Notes: generated from the sequence alone by a model not told the origin. A stretch of DNA of 64,000 bases from Terriglobales bacterium (GCA_035567895.1 DATMPC010000082.1:16863-80862); one strand, 5' to 3'. Shown: positions 16,902 to 25,702, numbered from the stretch's first letter. Numbers and translations are program-made.

Positions 16902-17957
16902 ATGACTGAAAAACTCAAAATAGCGATCCTATACGACACTTGGGGCGAGGACGAAGCTGAGGTGCCGCCCGAGCCCAAGCGCAAGTCGCGCAAGCGCACT
17001 CGCCGTCGCCGCGAGAAGCATGATCGCGAAGAGATCTTTGAAGCGTTGGAAAAGCTTGGTCACGAGCCCAGCTACGTGGCACTCGATGGCACCGATAAGA
17101 CACTGTCGGCGCTCGGCAAGAACGATGCCGACTTATTTTTCAATCTCACCGAGTCATATGCGGGTGACGACACCAAGGAGATGCATGTAGCCGCGTACCT
17201 AGATCTCCTAGGCCGCATGTACACGGGAGCAGGTCCGCAGGGGCTGTATCTGGCTCAAGATAAGTCACTGGCGAAAAAGCTTTTCAAGTTTCATGACATC
17301 CGAAGTCCGTACTTCGCGACCTGTTACCGCGGACGCCTCGACCATGCCGAAGATGTCAAGTTTCCGTTAATCGTGAAACCCACATCGGAGGACGGCTCCA
17401 TCGGCATTGATCAGAACTCCGTGGTCAATTCCGTTAAGGAACTCATGGAGCGCATTCACTACATCCAGGAGGAGTTCGACTCGCCTGCACTGATCGAGGA
17501 ATACATTGAAGGCCGCGAAATCTACGCAGCGGTAATCGGCAATGACCAAGCGGAGGCGCTACCGTTGATCGAATTGGATCTCTCCAAGCTTCCAGAGGGC
17601 ATGGCCAAAGTCGCAGGAACCGAAGTGAAGTGGGAAAAGGACAGCGAGGCGTACAAAGTTACGAAGTCCGCACCGGCAGAAGACCTGAACGATGAGGCGG
17701 TCGATCGCCTTTCCAGGACGGCATTGGCTACCTATCGCACGCTGCAGCTTCGCGATTATGGTCGTATTGACATGCGCCTCACATCTAAAGACGAGGTCTA
17801 TGTGATCGAGGCCAATCCAAACCCTTGGCTTTCCAGCAACTCTGAGTTCTTTATGGCTGCCAAGAAATCCGGGAGATCGTATACCGAAATGGTCGAGGAG
17901 ATCGTGGACTTAGCTCACTCGGACCGGCGGCGTCGTGATCGCGTGCGTATTGGCTGA
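16902..17957 (+). CDS. ATP-grasp ligase related to D-alanine--D-alanine ligase
   Basis: A 351-residue ATP-grasp enzyme. Visible motifs are the Ddl-type N-domain (DADLFFNLTESYAGDD), the lid and nucleotide-binding Lys region (FPLIVKPTSEDGSIGI), the adenine contact (ALIEEYIEGREIYAAVIG) and the metal-binding C-terminus (YGRIDMRL ... VYVIEANPNPWL). ATP-grasp enzymes of this type form amide bonds through an acyl phosphate. A very basic stretch near residues 27-42 (KRKSRKRTRRRREK) is unusual for Ddl and could bind nucleic acid or polyanions. It is not next to mur genes. Its partner is the upstream metallopeptidase, so a specialised peptide ligase is more likely than housekeeping Ddl. Confidence 0.82.
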   Translation: MTEKLKIAILYDTWGEDEAEVPPEPKRKSRKRTRRRREKHDREEIFEALEKLGHEPSYVALDGTDKTLSALGKNDADLFFNLTESYAGDDTKEMHVAAYLDLLGRMYTGAGPQGLYLAQDKSLAKKLFKFHDIRSPYFATCYRGRLDHAEDVKFPLIVKPTSEDGSIGIDQNSVVNSVKELMERIHYIQEEFDSPALIEEYIEGREIYAAVIGNDQAEALPLIELDLSKLPEGMAKVAGTEVKWEKDSEAYKVTKSAPAEDLNDEAVDRLSRTALATYRTLQLRDYGRIDMRLTSKDEVYVIEANPNPWLSSNSEFFMAAKKSGRSYTEMVEEIVDLAHSDRRRRDRVRIG

Positions 17958-18123
17958 ACGGCGTCACCGATTGTGATCGGTGAACAGAAGAGCACGATGC
18001 GTCCACAACGTTTAAGGTTGCCGTCCCGCAACTGATCTCCAAGTGTCAAGGCATTAACCTTAATCGGCAACCCACAAGAGAGCTGCTGCTTCCAACGCAG
18101 TATGCAGTATAGGGAGTAGCTCT

Positions 18124-20088
18124 TTGTTGAAACACTCCAACTTTGCACGTGCACTTCGTCTATCAGCGGCGGCCGCCTGTATTGTGCTCATGTCTGGCTG
18201 CAGGGGCCTGAACCAGTCTGGATCGAATACTCCACCTCCGAATCCCGGAACGGGAGGCTCGACGGGAGGCTCGGGCGGAGGAGGCGGATCGGCAGGGAAC
18301 ATTACTGCGCTGAATCACATTGTCTTCATGTTCCAGGAGAACCGCTCCTTCGATCACTATTTCGCCCGCCTAAACACCTATCGCAAAGCAAATGGTTTGG
18401 GCGGCGCCAGTGATGTCGACACGCTCGACGCACTGACGACGGCGCCTACGAACCCCGCCGATGCCGATGCGCCATTGAGTTGGAACAGCGCAAACGCTGT
18501 TTCAGTCAGCATTAATGGGGCTCCAGCCGGCTCAACCAGCGGGAACATGAAAGTAGCCCCCGCAACTGCAACGCTCTACACTGCCACGGCAACCTCGTCG
18601 ACTGGGCTGACGGCGGACGCGTCGGTTGTTGTAGGCACGACTCCCGACAGCGGGGCTAGCATGGTTGTTGGTGCTAGTCCAATGAAAGTCGCGCCCGGAG
18701 GGACATCGATGCTCACTTGGGCCACGCGGGACGGATCCAGTGTGACCATCACGCCTGCGCCAGATCCGTTGCACACGCAGGCTTACGGACCAAACGCTAG
18801 CGCGATGGTAAAGGCGCCGACGACTCCAGGTTCGGTTACCTACAACTTCACTTCGAGCAGCGGCTTGACTGGCTCAATCACTCTCACCGTTGCAGCTCCC
18901 GTTGCAGGAGAACCAACTGTCACAATCACTCACAACAATCAGGGACATGTGAGCGTGGGCAGCGCTGTAAACGTGCAGTCCTTTAAGCTGACTGACCAGT
19001 GCGTTGAGGATTTCAGCCCCGATTGGCTCGAAAGTCATGGAGCCTTCAACCGCGACGAGCCCGCCTCCAATACATGGCTTGGCAACGGCTTTGTTCACAT
19101 CACTGCGGGATTTTCGCAGTTCGCCAACTCACAGAACGATCATCATCACTACTTCGACGTTCGCGGCGAGCGAAACATGGGGTACTACGACGAGAGTATT
19201 CTCCCGTTCTACTACTTCCTGGCGTCGCAATTCGCGACGTCAGATCGCTTCTTCTCGCCAATTCCTTCGAATTCAGCGCCGAATCGGTTTGCTGAACTCG
19301 CGGCAACCAGCGCTGGATATGCTCATCAGCCGCCGCAACTGAATGTGAAAAATATTTTTGAGCTTCTCGACAACGCAGGCGTTTCATGGAAGGTCTATTA
19401 CTCCGATGTAAGCCAGTCTGGAGTACCGCTCACAACGCTGACGAACTTCGTTTGGGGCGCGCAGCACACAGACGCGAAACATCTCGCTCCAGTGGACTGC
19501 ACGAACGCCACTACGCCATGTGCATCCGGCCAAACTGACTACTTCACCGATCTCAAGAGCGGAACTTTTCCCGCTGTCGCGCTGATTGAACCCGGCTTTG
19601 AGAGTGGACGCGATGAGCACCCAGGGAATCCCGTGCAGCTAGGGGCGGTGTATGACCTGAAACTCATTCAGGCATTCGTGTCGAGTCCAATCTGGAAGGA
19701 TTCGGTTTTCTTTCTGACTTACGACGAGGCTGGAGGTTTCTACGATCACGTGCAGCCGATGTCGACAGTTAGTCCTGATGGGATCGCGCCAAAGGATCTG
19801 CAGTCAAAAGATCCAGCCGGAGACTTCACACGAACTGGATTCCGACTCCCATTGATGGTTGTTTCCCCTTATGTGAAACCACACTTTGTCTCGCATCAGG
19901 CGTCAGATACCACTGCGATCCTGAAGTTCATTGAGCAACGCTTCAATTTGCCGAACCTTACCAAACGCGACGCAGCGCAGCCGGACCTGGACTTCTTCGA
20001 TTTCACTAAGGCTGCATGGGCAACGCCTCCAACACTGCCAAATCAGCCGGCGGATGCTCCGTGCGCAGCGTATGCGAAGAATCCTTAA
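18124..20088 (+). CDS. Lipoprotein phosphoesterase (phospholipase C family) with inserted Ig-like domains
   Basis: A 654-residue lipoprotein starting at TTG 18124 (GGAG about 8 bases upstream; TTG 18127 is also possible). The lipobox LMSGC places the Cys at residue 26, followed by a Gly/Ser linker. The phosphoesterase motif FMFQENRSFDHYF (about 64-76) is separated from the rest of the catalytic domain by about 170 residues that look like two Ig-like modules (GGTSMLTWATRDGSSVTITP). The domain resumes at DQCVEDFSPDW and includes DEAGGFYDHVQPM, a metal-site motif of bacterial phospholipase C. The family cleaves phosphatidylcholine or related phosphoesters outside the cytoplasm. The insertion within the catalytic fold is unusual. 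It is the second phosphoesterase of this superfamily in 6 kb. Confidence 0.85.
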   Translation: MLKHSNFARALRLSAAAACIVLMSGCRGLNQSGSNTPPPNPGTGGSTGGSGGGGGSAGNITALNHIVFMFQENRSFDHYFARLNTYRKANGLGGASDVDTLDALTTAPTNPADADAPLSWNSANAVSVSINGAPAGSTSGNMKVAPATATLYTATATSSTGLTADASVVVGTTPDSGASMVVGASPMKVAPGGTSMLTWATRDGSSVTITPAPDPLHTQAYGPNASAMVKAPTTPGSVTYNFTSSSGLTGSITLTVAAPVAGEPTVTITHNNQGHVSVGSAVNVQSFKLTDQCVEDFSPDWLESHGAFNRDEPASNTWLGNGFVHITAGFSQFANSQNDHHHYFDVRGERNMGYYDESILPFYYFLASQFATSDRFFSPIPSNSAPNRFAELAATSAGYAHQPPQLNVKNIFELLDNAGVSWKVYYSDVSQSGVPLTTLTNFVWGAQHTDAKHLAPVDCTNATTPCASGQTDYFTDLKSGTFPAVALIEPGFESGRDEHPGNPVQLGAVYDLKLIQAFVSSPIWKDSVFFLTYDEAGGFYDHVQPMSTVSPDGIAPKDLQSKDPAGDFTRTGFRLPLMVVSPYVKPHFVSHQASDTTAILKFIEQRFNLPNLTKRDAAQPDLDFFDFTKAAWATPPTLPNQPADAPCAAYAKNP

Positions 20089-20167
20089 ACCCCTGGAACA
20101 GGGGACAGAGCTACAAACGATCGCAGGGCCTTTTTTTGCTGATTCTCAATCTAAAGGACTTAGCATT

Positions 20168-20255
20168 GATATCCCCGTGAGATCCCCGGGGATATCCCCT
20201 CGTGATCCCCTCGGATATCCCCTGTGGTCCCCTCGGATATCCCCTATGATCCCCA
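20168..20255. repeat. GGATATCCCC tandem array
   Basis: Three to four ~21-bp units of the form GGATATCCCCTxTGRTCCCC follow one another. Each contains the palindrome GGATATCC. The units are too short and contiguous to be CRISPR. They lie between two convergent genes, so the array is not an upstream operator of either. Confidence 0.7.
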
Positions 20256-20434
20256 GCGACCTTCAGTATGATGCCTGAGATCTTCGGGGGATTTTGGAGC
20301 TGAGGAAGCACTCTTGAGTAAACCCTTTCTCCGAGGCTCAGCGAGCATGGCCCTGTGCCCAGACCCATGATTCCCGAAGTGGAATTCGCACGCACCTCTC
20401 GATGATGGCGCAGGTAGGCGGAAAAAGCAAGCTT

Positions 20435-20520
20435 CATCCGTTGCTCTACAACTTTTCTGGTTCAGACTGCTCAACAACTTACGAAGGAGACAAGAAATAT
20501 TTTTGTCATCCGTTGCTCTA
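20435..20520. repeat. CATCCGTTGCTCTA direct repeats with dispersed 46-bp module
   Basis: The 14-mer CATCCGTTGCTCTA occurs at 20435-20448 and 20507-20520. The second copy is preceded by CAACTTACG (20475-20483). The same pair, CAACTTACG then TCCGTTGCTCTA at almost the same distance, recurs at 43424-43468, so it is a dispersed element. Confidence 0.6.
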
Positions 20521-20576
20521 AAGCGAAAGCACGGGCCGCGCTCGGTCAAGCTCACAGGAAGATGATTTTGAGAGAA

Positions 20577-21845
20577 CTACGCTTTGGATCGTGCGATTGC
20601 GCGCTTAATGGTTAGATCGAGGGCTGCCTTGGCTTGCTGGTAGTCTACGTCTGAGATCTTGCCTTGAAGCCTCTCAGTTTCGAGTTGAAATAACTCTTCC
20701 TTCATCGCTTCAAGAAGTGATACTTGTGTCGAACTGACAGCGCTCTTCACCGCAGGCGCGCTTGCAATGGGTGCAGTGGCTGCTTGTGTCCGTGGCTTTT
20801 GGTTCATCACCACAATGGCTCCCACCACAAGAGCCGCGCCTAATCCGCCAATGATCCACCAACGGTAGGCATGCAGTGGGTCGGGAGTTTCCTCCGGGCG
20901 CCCCAGGCCGCCCCCCGGGCGATTATCCGGAGCGCCTCCTCCGCTGGCCACCTGTCCATCGCCAGCTTCGCTGTCCTGCGCATCGCGGGGAATCTGTCCA
21001 GTTCCTGAAACGGAAAAGGCCAGCGTCTTGCGCACTGGCACGTTGTGGGCGACGAAGATGCTCATGCCCTTCTCTTCTCCACCGCTGGCGAAGTCCGAGC
21101 TCCCACCACTGAACTGCATGCTCTTGGGAAGCATCACGACCACGTCTTCCATAGGCGTGAACACCTGTGGTTGGAAGGAAAAGCTTCCGGAGTAGGGAAC
21201 GTGATAGCCGATCTGGAACTTGGTTTCACCGGGACGAATCGGGAATACGTATGCGTAACGGTTCTTCTCTCCTGTTGGGACCGGAGCTGAGTTTACGGGC
21301 ATGCCGCCCGGACCGGCTGCCAACGAAGCATCCACTATCGAACCCTCTGGCAAGGTGAATTCAAAGCTACGCTCGCTCATCTGGGTGCGCGGCGGCTTGG
21401 AATTGTTTTGCAGGACGAAGAGCTGGGTGATCGTCATTTGCCCAGTATCGGCCTGCACGCGCATGATGTCCGCTCTACCGGCGACGCCGTCAACTTGCTT
21501 CCCCGCATCGTAGACGTCTACCTGAACGCTCGTAGTTCCGGCAGGAGCGGGTCTGAAGTAGTTCACGCCCTGGTGGGTCACGCGTACGAGATGCTGTCCT
21601 CCATCATCCGGAACGGGCAGTGTGAATTTCCCCTGAGCGTCAGTCTTAGTGCGGGCAGCTTCCTGCATACCCTCACTGAGCTTCAGCAGCACAACATCGT
21701 CCGCTGCTGAAGGTTTCTCGACGGTCTTATTGGTGACGGTGCCCGTGATATTAGCGGCTAAGCACGACGTCGTTAGTGTGAGTAGAGTGCAGACACGAGC
21801 AATTCTCTGATGATCAAAAAGCGAGCGTGCGATAAAACGAATCAT
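20577..21845 (-). CDS. Secreted carboxypeptidase-regulatory-like domain protein with membrane anchor
   Basis: A 422-residue protein with a signal peptide (VCTLLTLTTSCLAANITGTV), an N-terminal carboxypeptidase regulatory-like Ig fold (about 30-110), a second beta-rich domain (about 120-270), a Gly/Asp-rich linker, one membrane helix (WWIIGGLGAALVVGAIVVM), and a C-terminal cytoplasmic helix pair (KEELFQLETERLQGKISDVD). The last part resembles the short helical tail of the CcmI-like protein encoded just upstream. It lies 75 bases downstream of that gene on the same strand, so it may belong to the cytochrome c maturation operon, perhaps as a periplasmic scaffold. This role is inferred from position only. 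Confidence 0.75.
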   Translation of the reverse strand: MIRFIARSLFDHQRIARVCTLLTLTTSCLAANITGTVTNKTVEKPSAADDVVLLKLSEGMQEAARTKTDAQGKFTLPVPDDGGQHLVRVTHQGVNYFRPAPAGTTSVQVDVYDAGKQVDGVAGRADIMRVQADTGQMTITQLFVLQNNSKPPRTQMSERSFEFTLPEGSIVDASLAAGPGGMPVNSAPVPTGEKNRYAYVFPIRPGETKFQIGYHVPYSGSFSFQPQVFTPMEDVVVMLPKSMQFSGGSSDFASGGEEKGMSIFVAHNVPVRKTLAFSVSGTGQIPRDAQDSEAGDGQVASGGGAPDNRPGGGLGRPEETPDPLHAYRWWIIGGLGAALVVGAIVVMNQKPRTQAATAPIASAPAVKSAVSSTQVSLLEAMKEELFQLETERLQGKISDVDYQQAKAALDLTIKRAIARSKA

Positions 21846-21920
21846 TGGATGGTGTTTAGCGTTGCGATATATATGATCTGTTGAAGCAAGTCCACGCCGG
21901 GCGAGTGCTATGCAGGTTCA

Positions 21921-22199
21921 CTAGACAGCGTGTGCAGTCTCTTGTAACGCGCTGATCTCCGCCAAAACCTCCGCGGCTTCAGCTTCCAGGGAATTGCGCA
22001 AGGATTCGTAGTCTTCAGCAGGATATTTACCGGCTTTGAAGTCGAAGTTCAAGTCGCGAAGGTTCTCATAAATCACTTGCTTGCGCTCTTCCAAATGCAC
22101 CAATCGCGGCTTGTCGGTTGCGCGCTCGAAGGCAACTCCCGGAGCAAAGACATATGCCAGCAGGGCAACAGCAAACAGAATACAGATTCCGATAATCAA
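21921..22199 (-). CDS. Small CcmI-like membrane protein
   Basis: A 92-residue protein. The likely start is TTG at 22199, because its first bases overlap the TGA stop of ccmH (TTGA), GGGAG lies upstream, and the protein then begins directly with a membrane helix (IIGICILFAVALLAYVFAPG). A longer reading frame upstream is only the shadow of ccmH. After the helix comes a cytoplasmic coiled-coil with DLNFDFKAGKYPAEDYESL, a motif typical of small CcmI-like proteins in ccm clusters. It probably assists holocytochrome c assembly at the membrane with CcmF and CcmH. The stop-start overlap implies translational coupling. Confidence 0.75.
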   Translation of the reverse strand: MIIGICILFAVALLAYVFAPGVAFERATDKPRLVHLEERKQVIYENLRDLNFDFKAGKYPAEDYESLRNSLEAEAAEVLAEISALQETAHAV

Positions 22200-22663
22200 A
22201 GGAACGTCTCCCTGCGTGCCTGATCGCGGTAAGTATCCAGCGCCGCAGTTGTGCCAGGTAGCCCCGCGTGCGCAGGTTGACGCGCTTTCCAGTTGCGAAT
22301 CAGAATCACTGCCATGAGCGCACCCGCCAGAAAGACTGCGAAAGGCATGATCCATGCAACCCTATCAAAGCCGCGCATGGTAGGAGCAGCCAGCACCGTA
22401 GTTCCGTACTCTTTCACGAAGGTTTGCAGGATATTTTCATCGCTACTCTCGCGCTGAGTGGCGGCGAGGAGCTGTTCGCGCATGCGATCCGAGTAGGTAC
22501 AGCCAACGTGGTTGCACTCCAGAAGTATCTGATTGCACCCGCATACGCACATCATTCGGTGTCCCAGATCGGTAAATCGAGCGCGATCCCCGCTAGCGCC
22601 AAGAAGCGCGACGGACAGCACTACCGTGAGACAGGAAATGCTCAACTGCCGGAATACCTTCAT
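22196..22663 (-). CDS. ccmH: Cytochrome c maturation protein CcmH
   Basis: A 155-residue thiol-oxidoreductase subunit of the heme lyase. It has a signal sequence or anchor (LTVVLSVALLGASG), the cysteine motif MMCVCGCNQ in the periplasmic domain, a second Cys cluster (LLECNHVGC), and a C-terminal helix (WIMPFAVFLAGALMAVILI). In CcmH/CycL the LRCxxCQ pair reduces the CxxCH cysteines of apocytochrome c; here the motif is a CVCGC variant with extra cysteines, seen in non-proteobacterial versions. The ATG overlaps the ccmF stop by one base (TGATG) and the stop overlaps the next start, so three genes are translationally coupled. Confidence 0.88.
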   Translation of the reverse strand: MKVFRQLSISCLTVVLSVALLGASGDRARFTDLGHRMMCVCGCNQILLECNHVGCTYSDRMREQLLAATQRESSDENILQTFVKEYGTTVLAAPTMRGFDRVAWIMPFAVFLAGALMAVILIRNWKARQPAHAGLPGTTAALDTYRDQARRETFL

Positions 22664-24714
22664 CAGTCACCCGCCTCGACCGGCTCAGAGTTGACTGGCA
22701 GAGGAACGGTAGCTGGCCTCAGTCGTTGAGCAGAGGGAACTGCAGCGGCGGAGATCGATGGAATCATTGCTACCACCGTGCCAAAAATCAGCACCCACAC
22801 TCCCGTCCAGATCCACATTACCAGCGGATTTATGAACACCTTGATGATCGGCTTGTCAGTGTCCAGGTTCTTGCCGGCGTAGATGACGTAGAGATCTTCA
22901 ATCGGCGTCGAATGGTTTGCCACGATAGTGTCGGGCTGCTGGCTCGCCTTGAAGAATTTCTTGGCCGGGAACATCTGTCCGATCGGCTTCCCGTTTTTGT
23001 ACACATTCAGAATAGCGTACTCGATGCTGTAGTTCGGATTGTCTTCCTGCGTGTAGTTATCGCAAACCAGTGTGTAAGGTCCGATTTGCATCTGCTCATG
23101 GAAGCCCAGCTCTTGTTCTTTTTGCTGATTGAAGGCAGCACCAGCCAACCCGATCACAATTACCACTACGCCGAAGTGGACGATGTATCCACCGTAGCGA
23201 CGCGTGTTTCGGCGCGTGAGAGTCACCATCGAGGCGAAGAGATTTTGTCCCGTGTGTCGGGCGATCACTCGGCCACCGCGAACAAACTCAGAGATGATGG
23301 TTGCTGTTACCAGAGCAGCCAGCGAAATCGCCATTAGCGAATAGAAATGAGCGGCATCTTCCCAAGGCCGCACACCAAAGCCCATCAAGATAATTGCGGT
23401 AGCTACGGCGGCAATTACCGGGATAGTGAAGTTGCGTTTCAAGCTTGCCCACGATGTGCTCCGCCAGGCTAGTAGGGGCGCTACGCCGGTTAGCAACAGG
23501 AGGAACATTGCAATGGGAACGTTTACGCGATTGAAAAACGGTGGTCCAACTGTAACCTTGTGCCCCTGAACCCATTCTGAAAGCACCGGGAACAGAGTTC
23601 CCCAAAGAATCGCAAAGCATGACGCGAGGAGCACGAGGTTTTGAAAAAGGAAACTGGATTCGCGGGAAAGCAACGATTCCAGGCGATGCTCGCTCCGCAG
23701 GTGATCGCGGTTCCTGATGTAGAAGTAGAGACAGACCGTGAAGATAGTTCCCAAAAACCACATGAACCATTCGCCAATCGAGGACTGCGCGAACGCGTGC
23801 ACCGAACTTACAACGCCGCTACGAGTGAGAAAGGTCCCAAAAATGGAAAGCATGAACGTGGAGAAGATAAGCCAGACATTCCACGTTTTCAGCATGCCTC
23901 GCTTCTCCTGCATCATCACCGAATGCAGGAAGGCCGTTCCTGTCAGCCAAGGGAAGAAAGACGCGTTTTCGACGGGATCCCAGCCCCAATAGCCACCCCA
24001 GCCAAGCACCGAGTACGCCCAGTGGGCACCGAGAAAAATCCCGCATGTCAGGAATCCCCAAGTAACCATGGTCCAACGACGGGTAATGTGGATCCATTTC
24101 TCACCCGGGTACTTCATGATCAGGGCACCGAGTGCAAAGGCAAACGGGACCGCGAATCCCACGTATCCCAAGTACAGCATTGGGGGGTGAATCACCATTT
24201 CGGGATACTGGAGTAGTGGATTAAGTCCATTGCCATCCGCTGGGATGTTCCCGGTTACGAGTGCGAAGGGTCGGGCGGCAAAGTTGAGTAGCAACAAGAA
24301 GAAAAGCTGCACTGCTGCCAGGATTGTGGAGGCATATGCCGTAAGCTTTACGTCCACCTTGTGCCGCAGACGCAGCACCAACCCATAAGTGCTTAGCAAA
24401 AACGCCCAGAAGAGCAGGGAGCCTTCCTGCCCCGACCAAAGTGCGGCAAACTTGTAAGGAGTGGGAAGGTCGCGATTGGTGTGGTGCAGGATGTAGGCCA
24501 CCGAGAAGTCATTATTCAGTGCCGCCCAAACTAAGGCAAAGGCGGCTCCGGCAACGGCTACCCAGATTGCGATCCCTGCTCGGCGCGCGGTTTCCGCAAG
24601 TCCATCGCTTTGAATACCCACGGCTTGCCGCCGGAGAGCAAGAGCCCCGAACAACAGGCAATATCCGCTCAAGACCAGAGCGAAGAGCAGTGCGAAGCTT
24701 CCAAACAGAGGCAT
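22663..24714 (-). CDS. ccmF: Heme lyase CcmF/NrfE family protein
   Basis: A 683-residue polytopic membrane protein of usual CcmF length. The tryptophan-rich WWD heme-handling motif is seen as WGGYWGWDPVENASFFPWL (about 236-254), preceded by HPPMLYLGYVGF and followed by conserved helices with GTFLTRSGVVSSVHAF. CcmF takes heme from holo-CcmE and attaches it to apocytochrome c together with CcmH. The C-terminal soluble part (FFKASQQPDTIVANHSTP) and final helix are also typical. CcmA, B, C and E are not in the window. A TGTGA-N6-TCACC dyad lies about 115 bases upstream. It would serve the DUF1111 diheme protein and the monoheme porin fusion encoded here. Confidence 0.93.
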   Translation of the reverse strand: MPLFGSFALLFALVLSGYCLLFGALALRRQAVGIQSDGLAETARRAGIAIWVAVAGAAFALVWAALNNDFSVAYILHHTNRDLPTPYKFAALWSGQEGSLLFWAFLLSTYGLVLRLRHKVDVKLTAYASTILAAVQLFFLLLLNFAARPFALVTGNIPADGNGLNPLLQYPEMVIHPPMLYLGYVGFAVPFAFALGALIMKYPGEKWIHITRRWTMVTWGFLTCGIFLGAHWAYSVLGWGGYWGWDPVENASFFPWLTGTAFLHSVMMQEKRGMLKTWNVWLIFSTFMLSIFGTFLTRSGVVSSVHAFAQSSIGEWFMWFLGTIFTVCLYFYIRNRDHLRSEHRLESLLSRESSFLFQNLVLLASCFAILWGTLFPVLSEWVQGHKVTVGPPFFNRVNVPIAMFLLLLTGVAPLLAWRSTSWASLKRNFTIPVIAAVATAIILMGFGVRPWEDAAHFYSLMAISLAALVTATIISEFVRGGRVIARHTGQNLFASMVTLTRRNTRRYGGYIVHFGVVVIVIGLAGAAFNQQKEQELGFHEQMQIGPYTLVCDNYTQEDNPNYSIEYAILNVYKNGKPIGQMFPAKKFFKASQQPDTIVANHSTPIEDLYVIYAGKNLDTDKPIIKVFINPLVMWIWTGVWVLIFGTVVAMIPSISAAAVPSAQRLRPATVPLPVNSEPVEAGD

Positions 24715-24826
24715 AGCAGGAAAATTAGTAACTACACAGTCGGGAATGTTCCGGAAGCCACAATTCTACCTGCTTTTGCAAGGATCTCGCCCATCCAAAT
24801 GGTCTAGATGGTAGTCGGAAATCGGA

Positions 24827-24842
24827 TGTGACAGATGTCACC
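24827..24842. promoter_or_regulatory. CRP-like dyad upstream of ccmF
   Basis: TGTGACAGATGTCACC matches the CRP consensus TGTGA-N6-TCACA at nine of ten positions, and contains a perfect GTGACA/TGTCAC palindrome (24828-24841). It overlaps the last codons of the response regulator gene and lies about 115 bases before the ccmF start. A CRP/FNR-family regulator is a plausible binder. Confidence 0.45.
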
Positions 24843-25215
24843 GTTGTTCTGACTTAGCAACGGCCGACTTGACGAGTTTGATCAATTCCGGGGGCGGGCA
24901 TGGCTTCTGACGGAACAGGATATCCATGCCGGCATATTCCTGTTCTGCTTCGGCCAATCCACTGATAACAATGACGGGAACCTCGGGATTTACCTTGCGG
25001 ACAAGACGGACAAAGTCCGACCCGGTGGCTTCCGGCATGACGTGGTCCGTGACGATTACCCCGATCTTCTGGGCATCGGAGAGGCTGCGAAGCAGGGCAA
25101 GTGCGCTGTCGGCACTGGTGGCGATCTGTACCTCGAGTCCGGCCTGGCTTAGCACCGTCTGCCGAGTCGAAAGCTGAACCGGATTGTCATCAACCAGGAG
25201 AACAGTTTTGCTCAA
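24838..25215 (-). CDS. Single-domain response regulator
   Basis: A 125-residue CheY-like receiver with all functional residues: acidic pair Asp9/Asp10, phosphoacceptor Asp57 (VTDHVMPE), Ser85 and Lys104 (RQKPCPP). There is no output domain, so it acts by protein contact or as a phosphate relay. The reading frame opens with TTG (TTGAGCAAA) and no ATG lies nearby in frame. The double CPP after the Lys is slightly unusual. No histidine kinase is encoded in the window, so its partner is elsewhere. It is separated by 47 bases from the DUF2934 gene on the same strand. Confidence 0.85.
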   Translation of the reverse strand: MSKTVLLVDDNPVQLSTRQTVLSQAGLEVQIATSADSALALLRSLSDAQKIGVIVTDHVMPEATGSDFVRLVRKVNPEVPVIVISGLAEAEQEYAGMDILFRQKPCPPPELIKLVKSAVAKSEQR

Positions 25216-25262
25216 CGCGCTCTTACCCTTTCGCTTTACGTTAGAAGTGGATACTTCGGATG

Positions 25263-25577
25263 TTATCTGTGGCCTCGCAGTTCTGCCTCTGCGCGGAACC
25301 AGTCATCCACGTGTTTTCCGTGCTGTCCGCCGCGCTGCATGTACAACTCATAAGCGCGCTGACGGATTCTGTCTTCGCTCACGCTAAGGTAGACACTAGT
25401 GTCGGTAGCCCGTGAGGGCAGCGGGACGTCCGCATTAGCGGCCTTGCTTTCGGCAGCAGAGCTCATTTGTAGAACAGAGCTCGGGATTTTCTTTTTTGAT
25501 GCGGTGGCGGCGCCATTGCTCCCAGCGTCGCCGTTAGCGTTAGCCGTCGTTTTATTGGAACCTTTTGCTCTTGCCAT
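25263..25577 (-). CDS. DUF2934 domain protein
   Basis: A 104-residue protein. I start it at ATG 25577 (MARAKGSNK), which has GGAGAAG 7-8 bases upstream; a TTG 15 bases earlier lies inside that binding site. The N-terminal half is low-complexity (Ala, Asn, Gly, Ser, Lys). The C-terminal 40 residues form the DUF2934 motif: IRQRAYELYMQRGGQ followed by DDWFRAEAEL. DUF2934 proteins are small, of unknown function, and common in acidobacteria and some proteobacteria. The domain resembles a short helical hairpin that may mediate interactions. It precedes the response regulator gene on the same strand. Confidence 0.8.
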   Translation of the reverse strand: MARAKGSNKTTANANGDAGSNGAATASKKKIPSSVLQMSSAAESKAANADVPLPSRATDTSVYLSVSEDRIRQRAYELYMQRGGQHGKHVDDWFRAEAELRGHR

Positions 25578-25702
25578 GGGGGACTTCTCCAAATTCGCGG
25601 ATTGTTACTGTTGAGTACTCAAGGTTGAGCAGAGACCGAAGCGATGCCCGCGGATCACTCACAACAGTTTTGATTCTAACAAGCAGAAGGGTTGTGGAGG
25701 AA

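Larger units (their letters stand above)
20089..20576. other. Repeat-rich intergenic region between convergent genes
   Basis: No gene is supported. From left to right there is a small hairpin CCCCTG-GAA-CAGGGG (20090-20104), a T7 run at 20131-20137 that may end transcription from the left, an array of GGATATCCCC-type units (20168-20255), and two copies of CATCCGTTGCTCTA (20435 and 20507). Both flanking genes point into this region. Confidence 0.6.

Noticed and set aside
20168..20255. CRISPR array
   Set aside because: Units are contiguous and about 21 bp with no unique spacers, and no cas genes are present.
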